A stretch of DNA of 64,000 nucleotides from JACKII01 sp041687435 (lineage in GTDB: Bacteria > Pseudomonadota > Alphaproteobacteria > Bin95), in the NCBI GenBank assembly GCA_041687435.1, contig JAWLBX010000018.1, positions 5,223 through 69,222 of the forward strand. Reading direction: 5' to 3'. Both the position numbers and the translations under genes were made by a program. Under the pieces are notes generated by a model. The model saw only the letters and a list, made by a program, of their open reading frames with translations, searched no databases and had not been told where the DNA came from. Shown in pieces: positions 45,923 through 54,174 of this stretch (position 1 is the stretch's first letter; the number at the start of each line of letters is the position of its first letter).

Positions 45923-46881
45923 TGAATTTCATGTTTCACAGGCTGCCTATTCTGACAATGCTCGCCGGCGCCCTGGCGACCGCATCGGTCGCAGCCCATG
46001 CGGAAGAGCGCTTGCTTATCCTCGATTCCGATGTGCTGGTTGTGGTTGACTGGGAAGTGCCCTGCGGACAACGGGTTCCTTTGACCGTGAGAACGTCCGA
46101 TCGCGGTCTATTCAGTCAGGACAATCCCCGTCTCCAGAATATCATCGACGGATCGCGCGCCATCCTCGCGTTCGAATGCGCGCGAATGCCGGCACTTGAA
46201 GTGACCGGCGAACTCAACGCGACGAAGGAAACGATCTTCCAAGGGCATGCCGGGGATGAAACCGGGTGGCTGATCCACTCATCGCAATGGCAGGCGGCAA
46301 CGCCGGTACGTGAACCGGAGACTGCTGGATTGCCCGAGTGGCGGGTGGCAGGGCTCACCATGGGGATGACGCATGACGAGGTTCGCAGCATGCTCGCGTC
46401 CGAATTCAAAGGCGCTGAGCCAACGGACAATGGCTCGAACCGACTGGTAGCCGGAGACAGAGAGTGTCTCAATGCCCTTGCATCCACGACCCAAACGAGG
46501 CCGGGGCAGCGCTGCCTGATTGCGGACTTCGACCGGGCGGAACAGCATCGCCTGGTTCACGTCATTCTTCATCAAGCTGTGGACGGCGATCAGCGTCAGG
46601 ATATTCGCGAAAGCCTGCTGGAACGGTATGGGCAGCCTGTTGCAGAGAGCAGTGGCAAGGTTCAAGCCTCCGGTTCGCCGTTTAGGGAGTTCGTTCGGCT
46701 GAGTTGGGGCGATGCGTTGCGCAAATCCACACGACCGGCGGGTTGGCCGGCTGAATTTGACAACAACCGCTACGCGCTCGCTGCCTATATCGCCAGCAAT
46801 AGGAACAAAACAATACTCACAGTATGGATGGCTGACCCCTCCATGACCGCGGATGCGCCCGAATATCGGGCTAAGTTCTGA
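45922..46881 (+). CDS. Exported protein of unknown function
   Basis: A 319-residue protein with a signal peptide (ILTMLAGALATASVAAHA). I do not recognise the family. One stretch, VAGLTMGMTHDEVRSMLASEF, looks like the start of a small SmpA/OmlA-like or 'MtdE' module, and a second alpha/beta segment (HRLVHVILHQAVDGDQ...LLERYGQPV) has the companion pattern seen in proteins that sense or assemble envelope components. It is translationally coupled to the glycine-zipper/SH3 protein, so the pair probably acts together in the envelope. Confidence 0.7.
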   Translation: MNFMFHRLPILTMLAGALATASVAAHAEERLLILDSDVLVVVDWEVPCGQRVPLTVRTSDRGLFSQDNPRLQNIIDGSRAILAFECARMPALEVTGELNATKETIFQGHAGDETGWLIHSSQWQAATPVREPETAGLPEWRVAGLTMGMTHDEVRSMLASEFKGAEPTDNGSNRLVAGDRECLNALASTTQTRPGQRCLIADFDRAEQHRLVHVILHQAVDGDQRQDIRESLLERYGQPVAESSGKVQASGSPFREFVRLSWGDALRKSTRPAGWPAEFDNNRYALAAYIASNRNKTILTVWMADPSMTADAPEYRAKF

Positions 46882-47018
46882 TAAAACCAATTTGAGGTTC
46901 TGAGCCTGCCTCTGCGGCCTTGATGATGTGGCTGGCGTGTGCGCATTGGGTATAAATTCAACGGCGCGCACGCCCCGATTTTCCGCAGGCGCAACTCTCA
47001 GAGTGTGATTGAAAGTAA

Positions 47019-47094
47019 TGGTGCCCAGGGGCGGATTCGAACCACCGACACGCGAATTTTCAGTCCGCTGCTCTACCAGCTGAGCTACCTGGGC
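47019..47094 (-). tRNA. tRNA-Phe (anticodon GAA)
   Basis: A 76-base tRNA on the minus strand. The acceptor GCCCAGG pairs with CCTGGGC, followed by A and encoded CCA. The D-arm is GCTCAGCTGGTAGAGC, the anticodon stem GCGGA with loop CTGAAAA gives GAA, and the T-arm is GGTGG-TTCGAAT-CCGCC. Confidence 0.97.
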
Positions 47095-47398
47095 ATCGGC
47101 AGCCAAAACGACGTAAGCGCGGCTGCCTGAGAGGCCGTGTTTAGGCGATCCGGCGCGGCCTGTCCAGAGGGTTTCAGAGGCAAATCTGCCGCGCCCATCA
47201 TTCCCACCCGCACATTGCGCTGCAACATTGGAGTCAAAAGGGCAACCCCTTTTTTATCTCATATTTTTCCACACCAGGCTTGGAATAGGCGTACGAACCG
47301 CTGTAGCCTTGCTGCACTCGCTTACCTGAATTTTGCGATGCAAAAAAGCACGATCCCTTTCGTCAGGGTCCGGATCGCCGCGCGGAGAACTGAACCAA
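47095..47398. other. 304-bp region upstream of phaZ, no gene
   Basis: No coding sequence is supported. A T-rich block (CCCCTTTTTTATCTCATATTT near 47250) and TTGCGCTGCAACATTG near 47216 could belong to tRNA-Phe or phaZ promoters. The latter resembles GC/CA dyads bound by PHA regulators, but the match is too weak to call. Confidence 0.4.
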
Positions 47399-48649
47399 AT
47401 GCTCTACACTGCCTACGAAGCAACCCATGCTGCGATTGGGCCGTTACGGCTGGCAGCGGACGTGACGCGCCGGTTCTACCGGTCGCCGTTCAGCCCTGCG
47501 TCTTACCTGCCGCAATCCACGGCGATTGCAGCAGCCTGCGATGTATTCGAGCGGGTGACGCGCCGCTATGGCAAGCCGGAATGGGGCATCGACGAGACCG
47601 TGGTCGATGGCCAAGCTGTGCCGGTCTCGATCGAGCCCGCAACCACCCTGCCCTTCTGTAAGTTGCTGCGTTTCCGGCGCGATACCAGTGCCATGCCATC
47701 GGGACGGAGCGAGGACCCGCGGGTGTTGATCGTAGCGCCGCTGTCCGGCCACTACGCAACCCTGCTGCGCGGGACCGTGCAGGCGATGCTGCCGGAGCAT
47801 GAGGTCTATATCACCGACTGGCACGATGCGCGGACCGTGCCGCTGAACATGGGCAAGTTTGGCTTATCGGAGTATATCGACTACATCATCCATTTCCTGC
47901 GCTTCCTGGGGCCGGATACGCATGTGATCGGCGTCTGCCAACCGGGGCCGGCCGTTCTGGCCGCCGCGTCGGTGATGGCGGCGGCAAACGATCCCTGCCA
48001 GCCCGCGACAATGACGCTGATGGGCAGCCCGATCGACACACGCAAAAGCCCGACCGTGCCGAACGAGCTGGCGACATCGCGGCCGTTGGATTGGTTCGAG
48101 AAGAACGTGATCTCGCTCGTTCCCTGGCCAAACCCGGGCATGATGCGGCGGGTCTATCCCGGCTTCCTGCAACTGACCGGCTTTATGACCATGAACCTGG
48201 ACCGGCATGTCGACGCCCACCTGCAATTGTTCCGCCACCTGATCACCGGCGACGGCGATGGCGCGGACGCACATCGCAAATTCTACGACGAATACAATTC
48301 CGTCATGGATATGACCGCGGATTTCTACCTCGACACGATCAAGGTGATCTTCCAGGACCACGACCTGCCGGACGGCCGTATGCGCCATCATGACAATTTG
48401 GTCGAGCCGCAGGCCATCAAACGCTCCGCCCTGATGACCGTCGAGGGCGAGAAGGATGATATCTCCGGCATTGGCCAGACACAGGCGGCGCATCAACTTT
48501 GCACCGCCATTCCGGAGGAGCGGCGGCGGCTTCTGGTGCAGCCGCGCGTCGGGCATTACGGCATCTTCAACGGCCGGCGCTGGCGGGAGGAAATTCAACC
48601 CCAGGTTCGCGACTTCATCCGCGCCCACCGCACCCTGGCGCCCGTCTGA
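47399..48649 (+). CDS. phaZ: Intracellular polyhydroxyalkanoate depolymerase
   Basis: A 416-residue alpha/beta-hydrolase of the PhaZ intracellular type. N-terminal MLYTAYEATHAAIGPLR, the lipase-box equivalent GVCQPGPAVLAA with nucleophile Cys180 in place of serine, TLMGSPIDTRKSPT, and the catalytic His region QPRVGHYGIFNGRRWR. The Cys nucleophile is characteristic of this family. It mobilises stored polyhydroxybutyrate granules. It is monocistronic and convergent with the hydantoinase B gene. Confidence 0.93.
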   Translation: MLYTAYEATHAAIGPLRLAADVTRRFYRSPFSPASYLPQSTAIAAACDVFERVTRRYGKPEWGIDETVVDGQAVPVSIEPATTLPFCKLLRFRRDTSAMPSGRSEDPRVLIVAPLSGHYATLLRGTVQAMLPEHEVYITDWHDARTVPLNMGKFGLSEYIDYIIHFLRFLGPDTHVIGVCQPGPAVLAAASVMAAANDPCQPATMTLMGSPIDTRKSPTVPNELATSRPLDWFEKNVISLVPWPNPGMMRRVYPGFLQLTGFMTMNLDRHVDAHLQLFRHLITGDGDGADAHRKFYDEYNSVMDMTADFYLDTIKVIFQDHDLPDGRMRHHDNLVEPQAIKRSALMTVEGEKDDISGIGQTQAAHQLCTAIPEERRRLLVQPRVGHYGIFNGRRWREEIQPQVRDFIRAHRTLAPV

Positions 48650-48680
48650 CCGCAGCACAGAAGCTTCAGGCCGCCGGGCG

Positions 48681-50237
48681 CTATGCTCGGCCGTATCCGC
48701 CGCCGCCCGGCGTGCGCAGTGTGATCGTCTGCCCCTTGGCAAGCGTATGGTCGGCGCGCACATCCGCGGGCTGGCCGTTGATTAACACCTCACCCAAGGC
48801 ACCATCGCCACCGCCTTCCAGTCCTTTGGCCTGATGTTTCAGCCGTTCGGCCATAAAGATGATGCCAATTGGGGTGTCCGACTCGCTCTCGAACACCATT
48901 TCCTGACCGTCGCCGCCCCGGTGCAGGCCGTCGCCGCCAGACCCGACGCGCAGGGATTTGGCGTGCACGAACATCGGCGTGTTCCGCTCCACCAATTCCA
49001 CCGGCACGTTGGAGATGTTGGAGGGCCAGGAATAGCAGCTTTCACCCGGCTTGGTCGGCAAGGCCCCCATGCCGCCGTTGAAGAACAGCGTGTTGGCATA
49101 GGTGCGGCCGTGCCTGTCGATACCAGTCTGAATGATGCTCCAGAGCGGCGACCCGCAGGCCGCCATCACCTTGTCCGGCAACACAGGCGCCAGGGCCTGC
49201 AACACCAGGGCGGGCAGATAGTGGCCCGTCGCCATGCGTCCCCCGACGCTGACCGGACGTTTTGGGTTGACGATAGTGCCTTCGGGCGCCGTCACCTCCA
49301 TGCAACGGAAAATGCCGTCGTTGTTCGGCACATCCGGCAACAGCGCGCTTTTCAGCGCGTAGGAGACCATGGCGAAGGTGTAGGTGAAGGTGCAGTTGAT
49401 TGCCTTCGGAATCTGGTCCGATGTGCCGGTCAGGTCGACGTGGATGCGCTCGCCCGTCACCGTCACGGCACATTGGTAATGCAGCGGATAGCCTTCGAAG
49501 CCGTCGGTGTCGAAGCTTGCCTCGTAACGGCCATCGGGCACTTGCGCCATGGCGGCCCGCATGGCCCGCTCGCTGCGGCCCTGAATTTCGGCGCCGAATG
49601 CCGTCAGATCGGGAAGGCCATATTCGGTCATGATCTCCACCGTCCGCGACTCCATCAAGGTCAGGCCGGTGAGCTGGGCCCAGAGGTCGCCCTCTGTCTG
49701 GTCCGGCGTGCGCACCTGGGCGCGCAACAGTTTGATAAGGGTTCGGTCCGGTTCGCCACGGTTGAGCAGCTTCATCGCCGGGATCTGGAAGCCTTCCTCA
49801 AAAATCTCCTTCGCCACGACCGAGCGAACCTTGCCGCCGATATCCGGCGCATGTGCGGTGGATGCCGCGAAGGCGGCCAACTTCCCATTGTGGAAGATCG
49901 GCTTGGCGACGGTGATGTCGTTCAGGTGCCCGGTCGCGACCCATGGATCGTTGCAGATATAGACGTCGCCGGCGTGCATGTTCTCCGGCCTGATTTCTTT
50001 AAGGAAATGCTGCACCGTCACCGGCAGGCAGGCGTTGAAGCTGGGAATGCTCTCGGTGTTCTGGACAAGCGAGTGCCCGTTCGCGTCTGTGATGACACAA
50101 GCGAAGTCATTGCTTTCGTTTACCAGCGTAGAGAACGAGGTGCGTTGCAGCGTCTTGGCAGCCTCGTCGGCAGCGGAAATCATACGCCGCCAGATGACTT
50201 CCAGCGTGACGGCGTCGAATGGGGCAGAGTCGGTCAT
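48681..50237 (-). CDS. Hydantoinase B/oxoprolinase-family subunit
   Basis: A 518-residue HyuB-like protein: FDAVTLEVIWRRMISAADEAAKTLQRTSFS, FACVITDANGHSLVQNTESIPSF, GDVYICNDPWVATGHLNDI, and the glycine-rich C-terminus GGDGLHRGGDGQEMVFESE. It pairs with the HyuA-like subunit just upstream on the same strand (96-base gap). Such A/B pairs perform ATP-dependent opening of hydantoin, 5-oxoproline or carboxylation of ketones (acetone/acetophenone carboxylase relatives). No third carboxylase subunit is present, favouring a hydantoinase/oxoprolinase-type reaction. Confidence 0.9.
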   Translation of the reverse strand: MTDSAPFDAVTLEVIWRRMISAADEAAKTLQRTSFSTLVNESNDFACVITDANGHSLVQNTESIPSFNACLPVTVQHFLKEIRPENMHAGDVYICNDPWVATGHLNDITVAKPIFHNGKLAAFAASTAHAPDIGGKVRSVVAKEIFEEGFQIPAMKLLNRGEPDRTLIKLLRAQVRTPDQTEGDLWAQLTGLTLMESRTVEIMTEYGLPDLTAFGAEIQGRSERAMRAAMAQVPDGRYEASFDTDGFEGYPLHYQCAVTVTGERIHVDLTGTSDQIPKAINCTFTYTFAMVSYALKSALLPDVPNNDGIFRCMEVTAPEGTIVNPKRPVSVGGRMATGHYLPALVLQALAPVLPDKVMAACGSPLWSIIQTGIDRHGRTYANTLFFNGGMGALPTKPGESCYSWPSNISNVPVELVERNTPMFVHAKSLRVGSGGDGLHRGGDGQEMVFESESDTPIGIIFMAERLKHQAKGLEGGGDGALGEVLINGQPADVRADHTLAKGQTITLRTPGGGGYGRA

Positions 50238-50333
50238 AGGACTACCTCATGTCTCGTGTTTTCCCGGAGCCGCTCAGCGACGTCCGGGAGTCAACATTTT
50301 CCCGCTGCATAGCGCTGGCCGTCGGACTCTGTC

Positions 50334-52409
50334 TCACAGGTCCACCACAATGTTGCCGTCCGCCGCCACCCGCGCCCGGCCGTTCGGGCCGACGATCAGG
50401 GTGCTGGCAGCCTCCTCCACCACCGCGGGACCGGAGAAGGTGAAGCCGGCGGGCAGGTCAGCGCGATCATAGACAGGGGTTTCGACAAAGCCTGCTGCCT
50501 CCAAGAAATAGAGCGCGCGGTGTGCGCTCGGCTTCGGCTCGGCGGTTGCCCAAACGGCGGAGCGCGGCCGCTCGCCCGGCACCTCGACGGAGACGGCGGT
50601 ACGGATGTTGATGATCTCCACCGGCACCGGCGGCGGCGTGCGGGTGAATTTCTCGACATAGGCAGCCTCGAACGCTGCAATCAGCGCCGGTTTCGAGGCC
50701 TGCGTGTAAGGTCCCGGCGGCAGGCTCACCACCACCTCGAACGCTTGGCCGACATAGCGGATATCCGCCAGCCGCTCAGCAACCGCGCGGGACGGGTCGA
50801 GGCCAGTAGCGGCGATCAGGCTGCGCGCCTCTGCCTCCAGCCCAGCATAGCGGGCCTCGAACCTGGCCCAGTCGAGCCGGTCCAGTTCCGCCGCAACGGT
50901 GGCAACCCGGTCCACCCGCGCCGGCGCAATCAACAGACCCATGGCGCTGGCGACACCTGCCGCCGGCGGCACGATGATGCGCCGACAGCCGAGCTTCTGT
51001 GCCACATGATAGGCATGCAGCGGCCCACCCCCTCCCGTTGCCAGCAGCGCGTATCTGCGCGGGTCCTTGCCGCGCTCGGCGATATGCACGCGGGCCGCCC
51101 CGGCCATGGCCTCGTTGGCGATATCGTGAATGCCCCAGGCTGCTTGCTCCGGCGAAAGCCCAGCCTCTGCTGCCAGCCGTTCGACCGCAGCACGCGCCGC
51201 CTCCATATCCACTTCCATGGAGCCGCCGGCAAAAAAACCTGGGTTCAGATAGCCCAGCAGAAAGTTCGCGTCCGTCACGGTCGCATACTCACCGCCGCGG
51301 CCATAACAGGCGGGCCCAGGCTCCGACCCTGCGCTGTCCGGCCCGACCTGCAACAAACCCAGCGCATTGAGTCGGGCGATCGAGCCGCCGCCTGCACCAA
51401 TTTCGATCAGTTCGATGGTGGAAATCTTGATCGGCAAGCCGCTGCCCTGTGCGAAGCGTTTTTGCCGTGCCGCCTCGAAATCGTAGGCAATCAGCGGCTG
51501 GCCATCATCCACCAGTGAGAGCTTGGCCGTAGTGCCGCCCATGTCGAAAGCGAGCACGTGGCCGTCGCCATCGTTTTCCCCGAACCAGGCGCCCGCCAGC
51601 GCACCCGCCGCCGGGCCGCTTTCCAACAGCGCAACCGGCGCCTGCTTGGCCTGGTCTAAACCGCCGAGGCCACCGTTGGAGAGCATCAGCTGCAAGGGCG
51701 CGGAAATGCCGTGTGCCGCCAGTTCCACCGCCAGGCGGTCCAAATAGACCGCAGCGAGCGGCTTGATGTAGGCGTTGACCACCGTGGTAGAGGTGCGCTC
51801 GTACTCGCGGATTTCTGGCGCAACATCCACGGACAGCGAAACCGCCAGGTCCGGCACGGCCGCCGCCAGCGCGGCTGCCGCCGCCCGTTCGTGCGCAGGA
51901 TTGGCGTAGGAATGCAGGAATACCACCGCAACCGAGGCCACGCCTTCCGCCTGCAATGCTCTCGCCTGTCCGGCCAGGCCGGCGAGATCGAGCGACACAC
52001 GTTCCCGGCCTTGCGCATCGATCCGGCCTGCCACCTCCCGCCGCCAAGCGCGTGGGGCGAGCGGTGCGGGCTTGGCGATGGCCAGGTCGTACAACTCGTA
52101 TTTGCGCTCGCGCCCAATCTCCAGCACGTCGCGAAAGCCCTCGGTCGTGATCAGGCCGGTCGGCGCACCCTTGCGTTCGATGGTGGCATTGGTGAACAGG
52201 GTGGTGGCATGCACCACGCGCCCGATATCCGCGGCGGGCAGCGCGTCTTCGGTCAGAACCTGCCGAACACCGGCAATAACACCCTCTGCCGGGTCCGTGT
52301 GCGTGGTCAGAACCTTGCGGGCGAACTGCTGGCCTGCTGTGTGGTCGAACACGACGATGTCTGTGAACGTACCGCCGATGTCGATACCGAGGGAATAGCG
52401 TGCGGTCAT
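50334..52409 (-). CDS. Hydantoinase A/oxoprolinase-family ATPase subunit
   Basis: A 691-residue HyuA-like protein. The actin-like ATPase N-terminus is SLGIDIGGTFTDIVVFD, followed by VIAGVRQVLTE, HATTLFTNATIERKGAPTGLITTEGFRD, MLSNGGLGG and VLAFDMGGTTAKLSLVDDGQ (second phosphate motif), then GIHDIANEAMAG and TGGGGPLHAY. It opens with ATG at 52409 and is the promoter-proximal subunit, upstream of the B subunit. An LLM flavin monooxygenase gene lies a further 112 bp upstream on the same strand. Confidence 0.93.
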   Translation of the reverse strand: MTARYSLGIDIGGTFTDIVVFDHTAGQQFARKVLTTHTDPAEGVIAGVRQVLTEDALPAADIGRVVHATTLFTNATIERKGAPTGLITTEGFRDVLEIGRERKYELYDLAIAKPAPLAPRAWRREVAGRIDAQGRERVSLDLAGLAGQARALQAEGVASVAVVFLHSYANPAHERAAAAALAAAVPDLAVSLSVDVAPEIREYERTSTTVVNAYIKPLAAVYLDRLAVELAAHGISAPLQLMLSNGGLGGLDQAKQAPVALLESGPAAGALAGAWFGENDGDGHVLAFDMGGTTAKLSLVDDGQPLIAYDFEAARQKRFAQGSGLPIKISTIELIEIGAGGGSIARLNALGLLQVGPDSAGSEPGPACYGRGGEYATVTDANFLLGYLNPGFFAGGSMEVDMEAARAAVERLAAEAGLSPEQAAWGIHDIANEAMAGAARVHIAERGKDPRRYALLATGGGGPLHAYHVAQKLGCRRIIVPPAAGVASAMGLLIAPARVDRVATVAAELDRLDWARFEARYAGLEAEARSLIAATGLDPSRAVAERLADIRYVGQAFEVVVSLPPGPYTQASKPALIAAFEAAYVEKFTRTPPPVPVEIINIRTAVSVEVPGERPRSAVWATAEPKPSAHRALYFLEAAGFVETPVYDRADLPAGFTFSGPAVVEEAASTLIVGPNGRARVAADGNIVVDL

Positions 52410-52445
52410 ATTTGGAACTCGCGGGTTTCGGCTTGTCTTGTATCT

Positions 52446-52470
52446 TCACCCTGAGCCCGTCGAAGGGTGA
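52446..52470. repeat. REP-type palindrome (TCACCCTGAG...AGGGTGA)
   Basis: TCACCCT, GAGCCCGTCGA and AGGGTGA form a 7-bp perfect stem. This CCCTGAGC(C/T)nGTCGAAGGGTGA-type motif is a very common dispersed repeat in alphaproteobacterial and related genomes. It lies between the LLM and hydantoinase A genes. Confidence 0.8.
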
Positions 52471-52521
52471 GGGTGCCAGGATGAAAGAAACCAATCGACG
52501 GGCTCCCGGTGAAGCATAAGG

Positions 52522-53583
52522 TTATGCCCCCTCTCCGAACACAGGCATCACCTCCTCGGCAAACATGCGCATGGAGCGTTCGGCTTCGGCGAAATCCAGG
52601 TTGTGGAAATTCACCTGAAGTGAGGCATGTTCGAAGCCACCGGTTTCTTCCTGATACATATGGATCGTATCGATGATCTCCGCCGGCGTGCCAATCCAGG
52701 CCGCACCCTTGGCGATTTGTGTGTCGGTGTTTTCACGTCGCATCATCGCGATGATCTTGTCGTAGCCGGGATAATCGTCCGAAGCCAGGCCCTCCAGCCA
52801 GTCGGATGCGCCCTCAACCAGGGATTTCAGGTAGGCGTCGAGCTGCGGCCGCGCGATCTCCCGCGCTTTGGCGCCGTCCTCATGACAGAACATGTGGTGG
52901 GCCAACATAACCTGACCCGGTCCGGCGTGCCCGTCCTTGGCCCGCGCCTCGCGGTAAATGCCGATCAGCTCTTTCATGGCCGCGCCCAGCATCGGCACAC
53001 ACATGATGTTGTGCCCTTCCCGGCCCGCATATTCGAACGAGGCGGGCGTGGCCAGCGCCGCCACGTAAAACGGCGGGCGCGGCTGCTGTGTCGGCCGCGG
53101 CAGGGTGGTGGTCTCGCGGATTTGGTGGAACCGCCCCTCATGAGTGACATTCTCGCCTGTCAGCAGCATCTCCACCTGCTGGATGCCCTCGCGGTAGCGC
53201 GCCACCGACTCATCGGGCGAGACACCGAAGCGGCGGAACTCATGCGGCAGGAAGGCCCGGGCGAAGCCCACATCCAGGCGGCCGCCCGAAATGGCATCCA
53301 GCATCCCGATCTCGCCAGCCAGCTTCAGCGGGTTGTTGAAAGCGGGCAACACCGCGCCGGTGACGAGCCGCATTCTGTTGGTGCGCGCCGCTGCAGCAGC
53401 GAGGAACACGCATGGATTGGGCGAATAGCCGCCGTAATAATGGAAATGATGCTCGACGATCCGGACATGCGAGTAGCCCAGCGGCTCCGCAATATCGACC
53501 AGCGCCAGCGCCTCGCGGAAATACCGATCGGCGGGCTTGTGCTGCGGCCCGACGTCGGGAAAGAATTGGATACCGAACTGCAT
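52522..53583 (-). CDS. LLM-class flavin-dependent oxidoreductase
   Basis: A 353-residue luciferase-like monooxygenase: MQFGIQFFPDVGPQHKPADR, LGYSHVRIVEHHFHYYGGYSPNP, RLVTGAVLPAFNNPLKLAGEIGMLDAISGGRLDVGFARAFLPHEF. The second His-containing active-site region is VRIVEHHFH. The start at 53583 is chosen because GGAGG lies about nine bases upstream; an ATG at 53610 would add nine residues. Its neighbours are hydantoinase A and a small unknown protein. The substrate is unknown. Confidence 0.87.
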   Translation of the reverse strand: MQFGIQFFPDVGPQHKPADRYFREALALVDIAEPLGYSHVRIVEHHFHYYGGYSPNPCVFLAAAAARTNRMRLVTGAVLPAFNNPLKLAGEIGMLDAISGGRLDVGFARAFLPHEFRRFGVSPDESVARYREGIQQVEMLLTGENVTHEGRFHQIRETTTLPRPTQQPRPPFYVAALATPASFEYAGREGHNIMCVPMLGAAMKELIGIYREARAKDGHAGPGQVMLAHHMFCHEDGAKAREIARPQLDAYLKSLVEGASDWLEGLASDDYPGYDKIIAMMRRENTDTQIAKGAAWIGTPAEIIDTIHMYQEETGGFEHASLQVNFHNLDFAEAERSMRMFAEEVMPVFGEGA

Positions 53584-53717
53584 GGCGGGCGCCTCCGTTG
53601 GTGTTGTCATTGGCGCCTTAGCCTGACGCCCGGTTCGGCCGCGGCAAGCGCGCCGAAGCCACAAAGACGCGCCCGAACCAGCGGCGAGGTTGCCGGATTC
53701 AGCAGACCATCAGCGCC

Positions 53718-54062
53718 CTAGTGGTCGCTGTGGTGCAGGATCTGATCCGCCAAGCCAGTGTCATAGGCCTGGCCTTCCGGGGAAAGCGCAATGGCCGACG
53801 GAAACATCGACCGGGCAAGGCCCTTACGCTCCAATGCGCGCCAGACCTTTTCATTCTGCAATCCGGTCGCATCCCGGCTCATAACCACTGCATCGCCGCA
53901 ATGAAAATGATCGCCATGCGGGTGCGGCAGGCTGTTGATCGTGACCTCGCCGGTAGCGTCGTCGCGGGTCGCAAACATGGATGACCGCGCGAGTTGCTGA
54001 AGAACGGTCAGGGTCTTCAGTTGCAGGGCATTTAGCTTCAACGGGTTTTTCTTCGGGGGCAT
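53718..54062 (-). CDS. Conserved-looking small protein of unknown function
   Basis: A 114-residue protein, MPPKKNPLKLNALQLKTLTVLQQLARSS then DATGEVTINSLPHPHGDHFHCGDAVVMSRDATGLQNEKVWRALERKGL. The beginning (LNALQLKTLTVLQQLA) and the end (VWRALERKGLARSMFPSAIALSPEG) resemble a winged-helix architecture with a His-rich insertion (HPHGDHFHCGD) that could bind metal. I do not recognise a family. It is 112 bases downstream of the monooxygenase gene on the same strand, and upstream of the LLM gene. Confidence 0.62.
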   Translation of the reverse strand: MPPKKNPLKLNALQLKTLTVLQQLARSSMFATRDDATGEVTINSLPHPHGDHFHCGDAVVMSRDATGLQNEKVWRALERKGLARSMFPSAIALSPEGQAYDTGLADQILHHSDH

Positions 54063-54174
54063 CGTATTCCGTCAGTCCGATGGGAAACGGCAGGATAACG
54101 CCTGGCAGGGCGGTGATGAAGCCACGGAGCGCCATTGCATCAAAGGCATGGCGCTCGGCGGACAGGCGGGTTGG

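Noticed and set aside
47205..47240. PHA-regulator operator upstream of phaZ
   Set aside because: The TTGCGCTGCAACATTG dyad is short and imperfect; I could not call a specific site.
48834..50312. 492-codon plus-strand open frame
   Set aside because: Antisense of hydantoinase B; no recognisable domain.
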